A DNA stretch of 16,470 bases from Micavibrio aeruginosavorus (GCA_003240795.1 QFNK01000011.1:1-16470); one strand, 5' to 3'. Shown: positions 6,726 through 14,136, numbered from the stretch's first letter. Numbers and translations are program-made. Notes: generated by a model from the letters alone, not told the origin.

Positions 6726-7961
6726 TTATGCGGCCTTGCGTTCTAAATCTTGACGCGGTCCGAAGAATTCAAAATGGACCTGTGATGCAGGAATGCCCCA
6801 TTCGAGTAACTGATGGTACATACTGACCATGAAAGGTTTAGGCCCACAGAAATAATAATCCGCGTCCTTCTCCGGCACAAGGTGTTCGATCAGGGCAGCA
6901 TCGATCATACCCGTGTCGCAGGATGGATGGCGTACAACGCCCTCACACGGTGGTTCGTTATAGCGAAAATGAGTTTGTAGATTGTTATGGCGAGAAGCAA
7001 GCTGTTCAAGCTCAGCGCGGAAAGGCTGAACGTTTTCATGCAGACTGCCATGAACGAGAATAATTTTACGTTCAGGCATTTCCTCTAATGCGGTTTTGAG
7101 GATGCTATAGAGGGGCGTTATGCCGATACCGCCCGCCATCAAGACAAGGGGACGCTCATGTTTTTCTGTTACATCTAGGAAAAATTCGCCGGATGGGGGC
7201 GCAATTTCGATCATCGCGCCAACATCCATTGCGTCATGCAGCATGTTTGATACGTATCCTTTTGGTGTGTCTGCTTTAGGCCCTGTCTCGCGCTTCACGC
7301 TGATGCGTAGATAATCCTGCCCCGGCTTATCGGACAGGCTGTAATTGCGCATAGTCGTGTGCCCGCATGGGCTTGGAACCCGAACCGTGATATATTGACC
7401 CGGCTTGAAAGAAGGCACCGTTCCTCCGTCGGCTGGCACAAGATAAAACGAGGTAATGATATCGCTTTCTTTTTCCTTACGCGTCACGCGGAAGTTTTTG
7501 AACTCTTCCCACCCACCCGGTGCCGCCGCCTGCTCTCTATAAATTTGTGCTTCGCGTCCAATCAGAATATCGGCCAAGAAACCATAAGCCTCACCCCACG
7601 CATTGACGATATCGTCCGTCGCAGCTTCCCCCAGAACCTCGCGTATGGAGGCTAGAAGGTTTTCCCCAACAATCGGATAATGCTCTGGTTTGATGCGCAA
7701 GGAAGCATGTTTCTGGGCAATCAGCTCAACCGCTCCGCCTAGAACCTCCAAATTGTCGATGTTAGCTGCATAAGCGCAGATTGCTGCCGCCAACGCCCGT
7801 TGCTGGGAGCCCGCGAATTGGTTCGCCGGATTAAACAAAGGGGCCACTTCAGGATTGTGGGAAAACATGCGCTTGTAGAAATGCTTCGTCAGCGTTTCAC
7901 CATGCTTTTCTAGAACAGGGGCGGTGGATTTTACGATGGCAATGGTCTGGTCGCTAAGCAT
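6726..7961 (-). CDS. hmp: Flavohaemoprotein, nitric oxide dioxygenase
   Basis: 411 aa, the normal length. It converts NO and O2 to nitrate with NAD(P)H, through haem and FAD, in the cytoplasm. Globin domain (1-140): distal Y29 and Q53, proximal H85 in 'AQKHASLRI', and Y95, all at the positions known from E. coli Hmp. FAD domain: 'RNYSLSD' at 205-211 and 'GYVSNMLHD'. NAD domain: 'MAGGIGITPL', 'YFCGPKPFM' and the terminal 'FEFFGPRQ' phrase. ATG at 7961 is preceded by AAGGAGAAGCC, a good ribosome site. It diverges from nsrR across a 77-base region with an NsrR-like site over its -10, so repression relieved by NO is expected. All key residues are present. Confidence 0.97.
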   Translation of the reverse strand: MLSDQTIAIVKSTAPVLEKHGETLTKHFYKRMFSHNPEVAPLFNPANQFAGSQQRALAAAICAYAANIDNLEVLGGAVELIAQKHASLRIKPEHYPIVGENLLASIREVLGEAATDDIVNAWGEAYGFLADILIGREAQIYREQAAAPGGWEEFKNFRVTRKEKESDIITSFYLVPADGGTVPSFKPGQYITVRVPSPCGHTTMRNYSLSDKPGQDYLRISVKRETGPKADTPKGYVSNMLHDAMDVGAMIEIAPPSGEFFLDVTEKHERPLVLMAGGIGITPLYSILKTALEEMPERKIILVHGSLHENVQPFRAELEQLASRHNNLQTHFRYNEPPCEGVVRHPSCDTGMIDAALIEHLVPEKDADYYFCGPKPFMVSMYHQLLEWGIPASQVHFEFFGPRQDLERKAA

Positions 7962-7972
7962 GGCTTCTCCTT

Positions 7973-7995
7973 AATATATATTCTTGATACATATT
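7973..7995. promoter_or_regulatory. Predicted NsrR operator
   Basis: AATATATATT, a 3-base spacer CTT, then GATACATATT. Each 10-base half matches 8 of 10 positions of a typical NsrR half-site pair (AAGATGTATT / AATACATCTT), with the family's 23-base overall length. It covers the predicted hmp -10 and nsrR -35, so one bound dimer could block both genes. Region is AT-rich, so chance similarity is possible. Confidence 0.6.
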
Positions 7996-8012
7996 ATAAA
8001 ATGGTTTAACAA
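7984..8012 (+). promoter_or_regulatory. Predicted nsrR promoter
   Basis: TTGATA (7984-7989), 17 bases, TAACAA (8007-8012) on the plus strand, 27 bases before the preferred nsrR ATG. The -35 lies inside the NsrR-like dyad, consistent with autorepression. Confidence 0.4.
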
Positions 8013-8018
8013 TGTCAA
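7991..8018 (-). promoter_or_regulatory. Predicted hmp promoter
   Basis: TTGACA (8018-8013), 16 bases, TAATAT (7996-7991) on the minus strand, about 30 bases before the hmp ATG. The -10 overlaps the NsrR-like dyad. Confidence 0.6.
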
Positions 8019-8038
8019 ATCATTTTAGGGAACTCACG

Positions 8039-8479
8039 ATGCAGCTCACCCTGTTTACAGATTATGCACTCCGTAGCTTGATATTTCTGGCAGCGCATCC
8101 GGAAAGATCATCAAGCGTTAAAGAAATCGCTGAACATTACGGAATTTCGCGCAACCACCTTGTCAAAATCGTCCATAAGATGGCGACGCTGGGACTGATT
8201 GAAAGTACCAAGGGAAAAGGTGGCGGCATCCGCCTTGCAGGCGATCCTACAGCGATGCGTCTGGGGGATGTCGTCCGGAAGATGGAGAACATGGAAATTG
8301 TCGTCTGCTTCAATCAGGATACGAATACGTGCCGTATCAGTGAAGCCTGCCGCTTAAAGCATATTTTATATGAAGCAATGAATAGCTTTATCCAAACGCT
8401 GAACAAATACACGCTGACAGATGCCGCAATAAGCAAGGACATATTCGCTGCGATGATGGGGAAATCATCATTGTCGTGA
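8039..8479 (+). CDS. nsrR: Rrf2-family nitric-oxide-sensing repressor NsrR
   Basis: 146 aa from the ATG at 8039 (MQLTLFTDYALRS), which matches the usual family start and has AGGGA about 9 bases upstream; a longer reading from 8012 adds 9 unlikely residues. A winged helix (about 26-65, 'SVKEIAEHYGISRNHLVKI') precedes the Fe-S region with C90, C98 and C104. The spacing and the phrase 'CFNQDTNTCRISEACRLK' are typical of NsrR rather than IscR or RirA. The protein holds an Fe-S cluster that NO destroys, releasing target promoters. It diverges from hmp, its classic target, and is followed after 53 bases by the DUF305 membrane protein on the same strand, which may share its control. Confidence 0.92.
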   Translation: MQLTLFTDYALRSLIFLAAHPERSSSVKEIAEHYGISRNHLVKIVHKMATLGLIESTKGKGGGIRLAGDPTAMRLGDVVRKMENMEIVVCFNQDTNTCRISEACRLKHILYEAMNSFIQTLNKYTLTDAAISKDIFAAMMGKSSLS

Positions 8480-8532
8480 TGGACACCTTCTATTAAATTT
8501 ACAGAAACTGAAAAAAACGAGAGGCTGAAGAG

Positions 8533-9948
8533 ATGAGATTTATTGGATACTGCATAGCTTTTTTAACGATCCTCAGCGGTTTTTCTGCAGCCGCATCAGC
8601 CCATGTCAAATGGTTTGCGCCTTATATCGTGGAGGCATCGCCAAGGCCCATCGGTTATACTCTGACGGATATATGGTTCTGGACAGGGCTTGTCATGGTC
8701 CTCATCTTTTTCGCCGCGACGCGTCTGGTTGAAAGAACGACCACGGGTAACACGATCCAGCATTATTTAGACAGAGCTACAGACCCTCTTTGGCTACGGC
8801 TTGACGATTTTATCAAGGTCGTCATCGGGGTATTCTTTGTGGCTATATTTGCCGTTGGCGGAGTCTATCTAACCCCCGACCTGAAAACTTCTTCCGAATG
8901 GATATCGTGGTCCCAGCTTCTGATTGCGGCGTTAGTATTCTCACGTAGAACACAGCCACTTGCCGCTGCGGGGATTATCGGCCTATGGCTTTTGGCCCTG
9001 CGTGATTATCAACTGTTTCATATGCTGGATTATCTCGCGCTCGGCGTCGGTGTGGCGGCCTACCTCGTCCTGGAAGCATCCAGCAATGAGGATCTACGCA
9101 AACACCGCCTAACCGCCCTCCGTGTGGGCGTGGCCATTGCCCTGATGTGGTCCAGTCTTGAGAAGTTCGGATATCCTGATTGGTTTTATCCGCTCGTTGA
9201 AGAGAAGCCGTTTCTAACATTTGGAATTCCACGTGATGCGTTTATTCCGATGGCGGGTCTGGCGGAATTTACAATGGGCTTTGGTTTGCTTTGGACGCCG
9301 TTGATACGCCGTCTATCGGCGATTGCACTATTCATCATTTTTACCGCAGCCGTCTACCCTTTCGGGCGCATCGACCTCGTCGGTCATGCACTGATAATGG
9401 CGATTATCGTAGCCATTATTGCCGACCATTCGCGGGGCACCGATTTCCTTCCACGCGTGAAAGAAAAACTTGCGGGAATTCCATTGGGTTTAACGGCCGC
9501 CCTAATTCTCTTCGTCGGCGCATATTGGGGGTCGCATGCCCTGATTTACGGTGTCGGTAACGTTGTAACCGCAGATACTTCGCCGATGACCACGCATACT
9601 TTTGACCCGGACCACCCGCATGATACGGGCGCAGTGGGCGGCGAAACGGCTTTGGAAGCCTATCAAAGGGCGATGGAGGTCATGCACACCCCGATGATGG
9701 ACGGCATCAGGCATCCAAACCCCGACATGGCTTTTGTTCTGGGCATGCTGCCGCACCATGTCGGCGCAACGGATATGGCCGAAATTCAGCTTAGATATGG
9801 AAGTGACCCACAAATGAAAGATTTGGCGGAGCGTATATTAAAATCACAACATGGAGAAATCGAGGAAATGCGCGCCTGGCTGAAAGCCCGAAACTATGAA
9901 TTCCCCGATGCTAAATCCTCATCTGCGCATGATGATGGGCACCATTAA
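8533..9948 (+). CDS. Multi-pass inner-membrane protein with C-terminal DUF305 domain
   Basis: 471 aa. Residues 1-23 look like a signal peptide ending 'AAASA', followed by 'HVKWFAPYIV'. About eight to ten hydrophobic helices fill residues 45-340 (for example 'TGLVMVLIFFAA', 'VVIGVFFVAIFAVGG', 'AGIIGLWLLAL', 'ALFIIFTAAVYPF', 'LTAALILFVGAYWG'). The C-terminus (about 372-452) is a DUF305 domain, a four-helix ferritin-like fold found in copper-linked proteins: 'MLPHHVGATDMA' (H408, H409, M415) and 'SQHGEIEEM' (H440, M446), plus a His-rich end 'HDDGHH'. These could bind metal, probably outside the cytoplasm. GAGAGG lies 8 bases before the ATG. It follows nsrR and precedes a terminator. The membrane part resembles DoxX-like proteins, though loosely. 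Role in NO or metal stress is inferred from position. Confidence 0.8.
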   Translation: MRFIGYCIAFLTILSGFSAAASAHVKWFAPYIVEASPRPIGYTLTDIWFWTGLVMVLIFFAATRLVERTTTGNTIQHYLDRATDPLWLRLDDFIKVVIGVFFVAIFAVGGVYLTPDLKTSSEWISWSQLLIAALVFSRRTQPLAAAGIIGLWLLALRDYQLFHMLDYLALGVGVAAYLVLEASSNEDLRKHRLTALRVGVAIALMWSSLEKFGYPDWFYPLVEEKPFLTFGIPRDAFIPMAGLAEFTMGFGLLWTPLIRRLSAIALFIIFTAAVYPFGRIDLVGHALIMAIIVAIIADHSRGTDFLPRVKEKLAGIPLGLTAALILFVGAYWGSHALIYGVGNVVTADTSPMTTHTFDPDHPHDTGAVGGETALEAYQRAMEVMHTPMMDGIRHPNPDMAFVLGMLPHHVGATDMAEIQLRYGSDPQMKDLAERILKSQHGEIEEMRAWLKARNYEFPDAKSSSAHDDGHH

Positions 9949-9977
9949 AGCCGAATGCGGTATTTATCCTAAATAAA

Positions 9978-10003
9978 AAAACCCGCCGTATTTGGCGGGT
10001 TTT
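9978..10003. terminator. Rho-independent terminator after the DUF305 gene, likely bidirectional
   Basis: A 10-bp stem (AAAACCCGCC with GGCGGGTTTT) around the loop GTATTT is followed by CTTTTAT on the plus strand and by a T-rich run on the minus strand. It separates the NsrR block from the convergent lipoprotein gene. Confidence 0.85.
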
Positions 10004-10021
10004 CTTTTATAAAAGTCAGGA

Positions 10022-10402
10022 TTACGGCTTGCAGCTTTCATTCCAGTTTTTGTTAAAGGGATTTTCGCAGAACTCGCATCCCGCAGCAGGTTTGTTCACA
10101 AACAAGTGGCCCGCCAAATAAGTAAAATGATCGAAGCCGGTATAGCCGCCAAAGCTGTTCTTGCCATTTACTTCCCCACAAAGCAACGCCATTCCATCCT
10201 TGTTATAGCCCCGGACATTTCTGAACTGAACCGAGCCGGGGTCTTTCATTTGCGCCCTGACGCCCTGCTTGGCTTTTTCGATTTCAGCCTTGCTTGCGGT
10301 ACTAGGTGGCAACGGGTCTCTATGCACAAGCGTCGTCGTAACGCAGGCAGACAAACCGAAGACAGCGACCGATAATATTAGAAACGTATTAAGCTTTTTC
10401 AT
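10022..10402 (-). CDS. Small lipoprotein of unknown function
   Basis: 126 aa from the ATG at 10402, chosen because AGGAG lies 8 bases upstream and because it begins directly with a lipoprotein signal: MKK, a hydrophobic core 'FLILSVAVFGLSAC' and lipobox L-S-A-C with the Cys at residue 20. The mature part holds 'MKDPGSVQFRNVRGY' and 'LLCGEVNGKNSFGGYTGF', a phrase I have seen in short lipoproteins and secreted proteins of many proteobacteria and their phages, without known function. Four further Cys residues near the end ('GCEFCENPF', 'ESCKP') could form disulphides in the periplasm. An upstream hairpin-rich leader (10433-10528) may affect its expression. Confidence 0.75.
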   Translation of the reverse strand: MKKLNTFLILSVAVFGLSACVTTTLVHRDPLPPSTASKAEIEKAKQGVRAQMKDPGSVQFRNVRGYNKDGMALLCGEVNGKNSFGGYTGFDHFTYLAGHLFVNKPAAGCEFCENPFNKNWNESCKP

Positions 10403-10432
10403 TCTCTCAACTCCTTTATGTTTAAATAAATC

Positions 10433-10458
10433 GGCCCACCAGATTTCTCTGGCGAGCC
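10433..10458 (-). ncRNA. Hairpin with GAAA tetraloop in the lipoprotein leader
   Basis: On the minus strand, arm GGCUCGCCAGA (10458-10448) and arm UCUGGUGGGCC (10443-10433) can form an 11-bp stem with two wobble pairs, capped by GAAA. It lies about 30 bases before the lipoprotein ATG, followed by an AU-rich spacer and the ribosome site. A leader RNA element is a reasonable reading; no known family is recognised. Confidence 0.4.
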
Positions 10459-10528
10459 GGGGAGTGATTACCATTACGCGAATGGCCAGCGTATTCACGC
10501 AAGCGTTATTGTATTCCGCTGCTCCCCG
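10458..10528 (-). ncRNA. Three-helix structured element upstream of the lipoprotein
   Basis: CGGGGAG at 10458-10464 pairs with CTCCCCG at 10522-10528. Directly stacked inside it, CAGCG (10487-10491) pairs with CGCTG (10517-10521), and a side hairpin CCATT-ACGCG-AATGG occupies 10471-10485. All three can coexist as one branched fold. Strand is assumed to be that of the lipoprotein message. Candidate cis-regulatory RNA, or DNA structure used by the adjacent recombinase. Confidence 0.35.
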
Positions 10529-10545
10529 ACCATAAGTCGAGAAAG

Positions 10546-10624
10546 CAACGTCATTGGTAACGGCCTGACGTTGTCATTAGGCCGCGCGTAAGGGGTAATC
10601 AGCCCCGGCGGTTCTATTGAACCG
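10546..10624. repeat. Cluster of inverted repeats between the recombinase and lipoprotein genes
   Basis: CAACGTCA (10546-10553) with TGACGTTG (10566-10573); an alternative hairpin CGGCCTGAC/GTC-ATT-AGGCCG (10561-10584) that uses the same bases and carries a 3-base bulge; GGGG-N7-CCCC (10592-10606); and CGGTTC-TATT-GAACCG (10609-10624). The first two are mutually exclusive. No T-run follows the last one, so it is not a plain terminator. It could hold the recombinase's attachment region or a regulatory RNA. Confidence 0.45.
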
Positions 10625-10665
10625 TTGAGGGTACGTTAGCTGGAATAAGGTGGATTATCAATAAA

Positions 10666-11589
10666 TTAGAACAATGCGGCCGCGTTATCGGAAAACAAAT
10701 CGCCATCGCGGATATAGCGGGCGAGCATAGTATCTGACTTGTGGCCCGTTTGCTGGCGGATTTTCCAGCTTGATACGCCATGTTGGGCCGCGCTGGTGGC
10801 AAGGCCGGAGCGCAGGGAATGACCGCTGTATTTTTCGGGGTTTAGTCCGGCTTTTTGGGCATAGTGTTTGATAAGGTCGGCAATCGCTCTGTCGGAAAGC
10901 TGACCTTCACCAACAATCCCGGCCTTGGTGATGGGCCGTAACAACGCCCCTGTATCGGCACCTAATTGCACAATCCACTCATGAACGGACATTACCGGAC
11001 AAATCCGCCCCCTGCCTTTTGGAATACCAATCTTGCGGCCTTGGCCTGTCTGGTCGGTTTTAGAGCGGGGCAAAGTCAGGATGATGCCCTGTGCGGTAAA
11101 TTCCAAATCTTCTATCCGCACCGCCGCCAGTTCCGACCGCCGGAGTGCCGCGCAAAATCCGAGCAGGAGCAAGGCGTGGTCGCGCTTGCCTTTCACCGTA
11201 TCCGGCACGTGCGATAACATAACCGTCAAATCTTCCTTCAATATCGGGCTGACCTGCGCTTGTGGCCTGCCATGCACCCGCCGGATGCCCTTTATGGTCA
11301 GTTTGACCAAATCGGTTTGCACAGGGTCAGGATAGCCCTGCATCGTGTGGGCTTTCGTGATGGATACCAGCCGCCGTTGCAAGGTAGCGATGGACAGAAC
11401 CCCGGCATGGGCGGTCAGATAAGCCGAAACCTGTTCAGGACTAGCGGGAATAACGCCGCCCCATGCGGTGTAATGGGCAAGGTCGTTTCGGTATGCCTTG
11501 CGGGTATTATCCGACAATGCCTGTTCCACATAGTGCCGAATGTCGGCTTTAATAATTCGCGCTTCGCTGGATGGTATCAGTTCGTTCAT
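10666..11589 (-). CDS. Tyrosine recombinase / site-specific integrase
   Basis: 307 aa. A SAM-like N-terminal DNA-binding domain (about 15-100) is followed by the catalytic domain with R150 in 'AALRRSELAAV', K177 in 'PRSKTDQ', the box H257-S-L-R260 in 'SGHSLRSGLATS', H283 in 'TGHKSDTML', and nucleophile Y292 in 'LARYIRD'. All catalytic positions are present. The ATG at 11589 overlaps the stop of the upstream 363-aa gene by 4 bases, so the two are translated together. It is compact, without the extra helix that marks integron IntI as far as can be seen. It may be the element's integrase or a resolvase/inversion enzyme; the hairpin-rich DNA just downstream may be its site. Confidence 0.9.
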   Translation of the reverse strand: MNELIPSSEARIIKADIRHYVEQALSDNTRKAYRNDLAHYTAWGGVIPASPEQVSAYLTAHAGVLSIATLQRRLVSITKAHTMQGYPDPVQTDLVKLTIKGIRRVHGRPQAQVSPILKEDLTVMLSHVPDTVKGKRDHALLLLGFCAALRRSELAAVRIEDLEFTAQGIILTLPRSKTDQTGQGRKIGIPKGRGRICPVMSVHEWIVQLGADTGALLRPITKAGIVGEGQLSDRAIADLIKHYAQKAGLNPEKYSGHSLRSGLATSAAQHGVSSWKIRQQTGHKSDTMLARYIRDGDLFSDNAAALF

Positions 11590-12677
11590 GCGTCCGCTCC
11601 ATCCAGAACGCGGCGTAATTGTCTGACCCGTACCTTTTGCAACACTGGAAAGTGCTCCCGCACCAGATCACGTAGGGCAAAATATTCCGGCAGACAAAGA
11701 CCTGTGCTTTCCGCGTCGACCCATTGCCCCTCATCCATGAATTTATCCATAGCCGGGGTGGTCAGGGCTTTATCGGTCAGGTGGCTTTCTTCATAAAACA
11801 TGGCGATGCCGATTTGCCGGACGCTGAAATATCTCAACGCCGGGATCTCTTTCTGCCATTGGCGAAAACTGGCTTGTCCCGAACGGGTGAACATATCCAT
11901 GGCATAGAGCGGGATGCCCTCGACCTCCTGCGCGGGAGCAATTTCAGCCTCACGGATGATGGCTTCTGTGCGCTGGCCTTCCACATACTGCCAAATCAAC
12001 GGAGCCATAATGGCGAGCGGCCATGAAGTCCGGGTCATCACGCCGATACAGGCATGGGTTAGATCAGGCGGAACATTCAGGCGGCGTAACACAGCCATAA
12101 CATAATCAGGATCGCCAACACGGACGGGCAGATGGTCGGATGGGTATTTCTTGGTTCCGGCCAGAAACCATATGGCAATGGCACGTTCCACCAAAGACGC
12201 AGCTTCATCCATCACCCTGTCTGCCAAATCATCAGTGGGCGCGTTTATCAATTCATCACGCAAGGCGACATAGGCTGGGGAGCGTTCGGCCTGAATGAAC
12301 AGGCTGTCAGCTATACGAGTTTTCACACACTGGCATAAAAGTTGGGTCAGATATAAACCCACCCGTAAATCTCCAAATTTTCTTCGCCAGTAAGGTTGGG
12401 CGGTGGCCGTGAGGGTTTGTATCAAACTTTCGGTATCGGCAATCCCTGTATCCTCCAGCGCTATTATATGAAGCCTGCGCCAGAAGCGTTGGCGGTCGAT
12501 GTTCCAAAGCGCATATCCCGCCCGCAACGCCGTCTTGACCTCGCCGCGCCTTATAGCCTTTTGCATGGCCGATGCCAAAAGCCATTGATCGCCCTGCATC
12601 GGTTCAACCGCAGGCGGCTCAAAGAAACGCAAGCCCTGTTCAATGCGGGCAAGGATATTTTCAAGATGATGTGTCAT
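11586..12677 (-). CDS. Recombinase-coupled protein resembling the RarA/MgsA C-terminal region
   Basis: 363 aa, no signal peptide or membrane segments. Residues 29-82 ('DQWLLASAMQKAIRRGE' and 'RFWRRLHIIALEDTGIAD') closely resemble the helical collar/recombination region that follows the AAA+ module in RarA/MgsA and clamp-loader proteins, yet no Walker A or B motif is present, so this is that region without the ATPase. The remaining 280 residues are mostly helical and unrecognised. The ATG at 12677 has no clear ribosome site upstream. It overlaps the recombinase gene by 4 bases (ATGA), which points to a joint role, for example a DNA-structure or replisome adaptor for the recombinase. That role is inference; the similarity is from pattern recognition only. 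Confidence 0.6.
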   Translation of the reverse strand: MTHHLENILARIEQGLRFFEPPAVEPMQGDQWLLASAMQKAIRRGEVKTALRAGYALWNIDRQRFWRRLHIIALEDTGIADTESLIQTLTATAQPYWRRKFGDLRVGLYLTQLLCQCVKTRIADSLFIQAERSPAYVALRDELINAPTDDLADRVMDEAASLVERAIAIWFLAGTKKYPSDHLPVRVGDPDYVMAVLRRLNVPPDLTHACIGVMTRTSWPLAIMAPLIWQYVEGQRTEAIIREAEIAPAQEVEGIPLYAMDMFTRSGQASFRQWQKEIPALRYFSVRQIGIAMFYEESHLTDKALTTPAMDKFMDEGQWVDAESTGLCLPEYFALRDLVREHFPVLQKVRVRQLRRVLDGADA

Positions 12678-13052
12678 GCGTTGAGCGTGACTTGGGCCGG
12701 TCTGGGGTCAATGGTTATTGCAAAAATTACCGTTGAAAATGCCGTTTCACTGTTTTGCGCGTGAACGCCGCACAGGGCATCCGGATTGATGATTTCTTTG
12801 GTCATACAAAGATGGCTATTTCCGCCACGTACAGCCTGTTTTGCCTTCTTTAAAGGTGGTTATAGCCATTACCACAATTTTTCCATGTGGCCTTGTTTTT
12901 CAGTTTTATTTCTTTATCGGGCGGAAATCTCTACAAACCGCAAATCATTGTTCCGACTCACCTTTTATTTCGATGAAAATTATTACCGTTCCCACCAGAC
13001 GGTAATAATTTCTTCGTTGCACCTCATTGCATAATGGCCTCATAAACGGACA
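12678..13052. other. 375-base intergenic region downstream of the replication-initiator-like gene
   Basis: No credible gene. The stretch 12856-13012 is AT-rich and contains GTGGT-N10-ACCAC (12856-12875), CCACA-N9-TGTGG (12872-12890) and a strong 12-bp inverted repeat (12977-13011). It separates the Rep-like gene from the recombinase pair, so it should hold the promoter of the latter and possibly an origin or a transcription stop. No convincing promoter was identified. Confidence 0.5.
12977..13011. repeat. Perfect 12-bp inverted repeat
   Basis: AAATTATTACCG (12977-12988) and CGGTAATAATTT (13000-13011) flank the 11-base TTCCCACCAGA. It begins 42 bases past the stop of the Rep-like gene. On the minus strand the stem is followed by only a short T run, so it is a poor terminator; a replication-origin hairpin or a protein-binding site are alternatives. 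Confidence 0.7.
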
Positions 13053-14084
13053 CTATGCCGCCATGCCGACATGGAATGCGATTGTCAACGGCGGAGCCGT
13101 ATCGGGGATTTGCAGCAGGCCCGCGCTATCCAGCGCATCTGTCCACAACCATTCCCAATCATCATCCGACATACCCCACCACTGCACAGGCTGATCTTGC
13201 AGGATTTTTCTTAGAACCTTACGTTCGGTCGGTGGCTGTTTCTTGAGAGCATTCGTGATGCCCCGCATCCGGCATGAGTCCTGAAATCCCTGCCAATGCG
13301 CCTTGCCATAGGGCGGGTGTTTGCACTCCACCGAATAGATTTCCAAACGCGACAACGGATTTTTGAGAACGGCCAGTCCGCTAATCGTCAGATTGATACG
13401 GCAGCGCGCTTCAACGCGGGTTGTGGAATGTTGCACATTGGGGCCATGCATCTGTCGCGCCTTGTCATACACGAGCATCTGGTTGTTGCCGGATTTCGAG
13501 AATGAAACGGTTTCCAGCTTTCCATCTGCGCCGAAAAAGCATTGTGCGACCTTCGACCACTTTGCACGGAACAGATAATCCTCAATGTCTGTGCCGTGAA
13601 TGTTCCGGCAGACATCCACCTTCGTAAAGCGGGCGTGGTGAAGGAATTGATAAAACCCCATGCCGAACAGCATGATGAACACATCCTCCAGCCGTTCTTC
13701 CACCTTTTCCGTCAGATGGGACGGGTTATATTCAAACCGCACCTGAGGTTTTGACATTTTCGGGCTGCTTATCTGCAACAGCAGATGCGCACCGTTCGAA
13801 GGATAAAATCCTTCCGCACTGGGAAACATAATTTTGACGGATAAAGCGTATTTTCCCGCAACAGGCGTTTTCACAATTCCCGGCTCATGATCGTCCAAGC
13901 AATCTAGGATGTTGCTGAATACCAACCCACAATATGTGGCATCTTTCAAATCCACCACGCCGGACAGCTTGTCTATCTGAGGGGCAGTAATGACAGGGTG
14001 GTCTGTGTAGGCATCTACGTTCTTCTTTATCTTGTTCATTTCATTATTCCTTTTGATGTTTATCTTCATTGTTTCTTTAATCAT
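13053..14084 (-). CDS. Probable replication initiation protein (Rep_trans-like)
   Basis: 343 aa from the ATG at 14084, which has GAGGGG 4-5 bases upstream; an ATG at 14039 (MNKIKKN) with AAGGA upstream is a possible shorter start. The central region has the layout of rolling-circle initiators of the Rep_trans/replication initiation factor type: 'ARFTKVDVCRNIHG' (151-164), a Gly-Ser-type strand 'VSFSKSGNNQMLVYDKARQ' with YDK at 206-208, then 'TTRVEARCRI' (221-230). The catalytic Tyr cannot be assigned with certainty. The N-terminus (1-60) is low in recognisable motifs. Its setting between excisionase-type genes and an inverted-repeat-rich gap fits an element that replicates after excision. Alternative: another element-encoded DNA-binding protein of the same fold. 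Confidence 0.5.
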   Translation of the reverse strand: MIKETMKINIKRNNEMNKIKKNVDAYTDHPVITAPQIDKLSGVVDLKDATYCGLVFSNILDCLDDHEPGIVKTPVAGKYALSVKIMFPSAEGFYPSNGAHLLLQISSPKMSKPQVRFEYNPSHLTEKVEERLEDVFIMLFGMGFYQFLHHARFTKVDVCRNIHGTDIEDYLFRAKWSKVAQCFFGADGKLETVSFSKSGNNQMLVYDKARQMHGPNVQHSTTRVEARCRINLTISGLAVLKNPLSRLEIYSVECKHPPYGKAHWQGFQDSCRMRGITNALKKQPPTERKVLRKILQDQPVQWWGMSDDDWEWLWTDALDSAGLLQIPDTAPPLTIAFHVGMAA

Positions 14085-14104
14085 TTGCCCCTCTTGTTAG
14101 TCCT

Positions 14105-14123
14105 GCCCGTTGAGAGTCCGGGC
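14105..14123 (-). repeat. Hairpin between the HTH gene and the Rep-like gene
   Basis: GCCCG-N9-CGGGC, with an outer AGTC/GACT pair (14099-14102 and 14125-14128). It sits in the 52-base gap and may modulate read-through into the Rep-like gene. No T-run follows. Confidence 0.4.
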
Positions 14124-14136
14124 TGACTCCCGTTTA

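Noticed and set aside
10458..10532. tRNA-like end: 7-bp acceptor-like stem CGGGGAG/CTCCCCG followed by A and CCA, 75 bases in total, with T at position 8
   Set aside because: No proper D arm, anticodon arm or T arm can be drawn; the expected T-loop sequence is missing. At most a degenerate or fortuitous match; kept only as a structured element.
10546..10624. Integron attC sites
   Set aside because: Bulged hairpins are suggestive, but the paired RYYYAAC and GTTRRRY core sequences were not found, and the adjacent recombinase does not look like IntI.
12786..13034. 82-aa plus-strand frame in the intergenic gap
   Set aside because: It would run through the inverted repeats, has no ribosome site, and its composition (many Phe, Tyr, Ser) follows the AT-rich base content.
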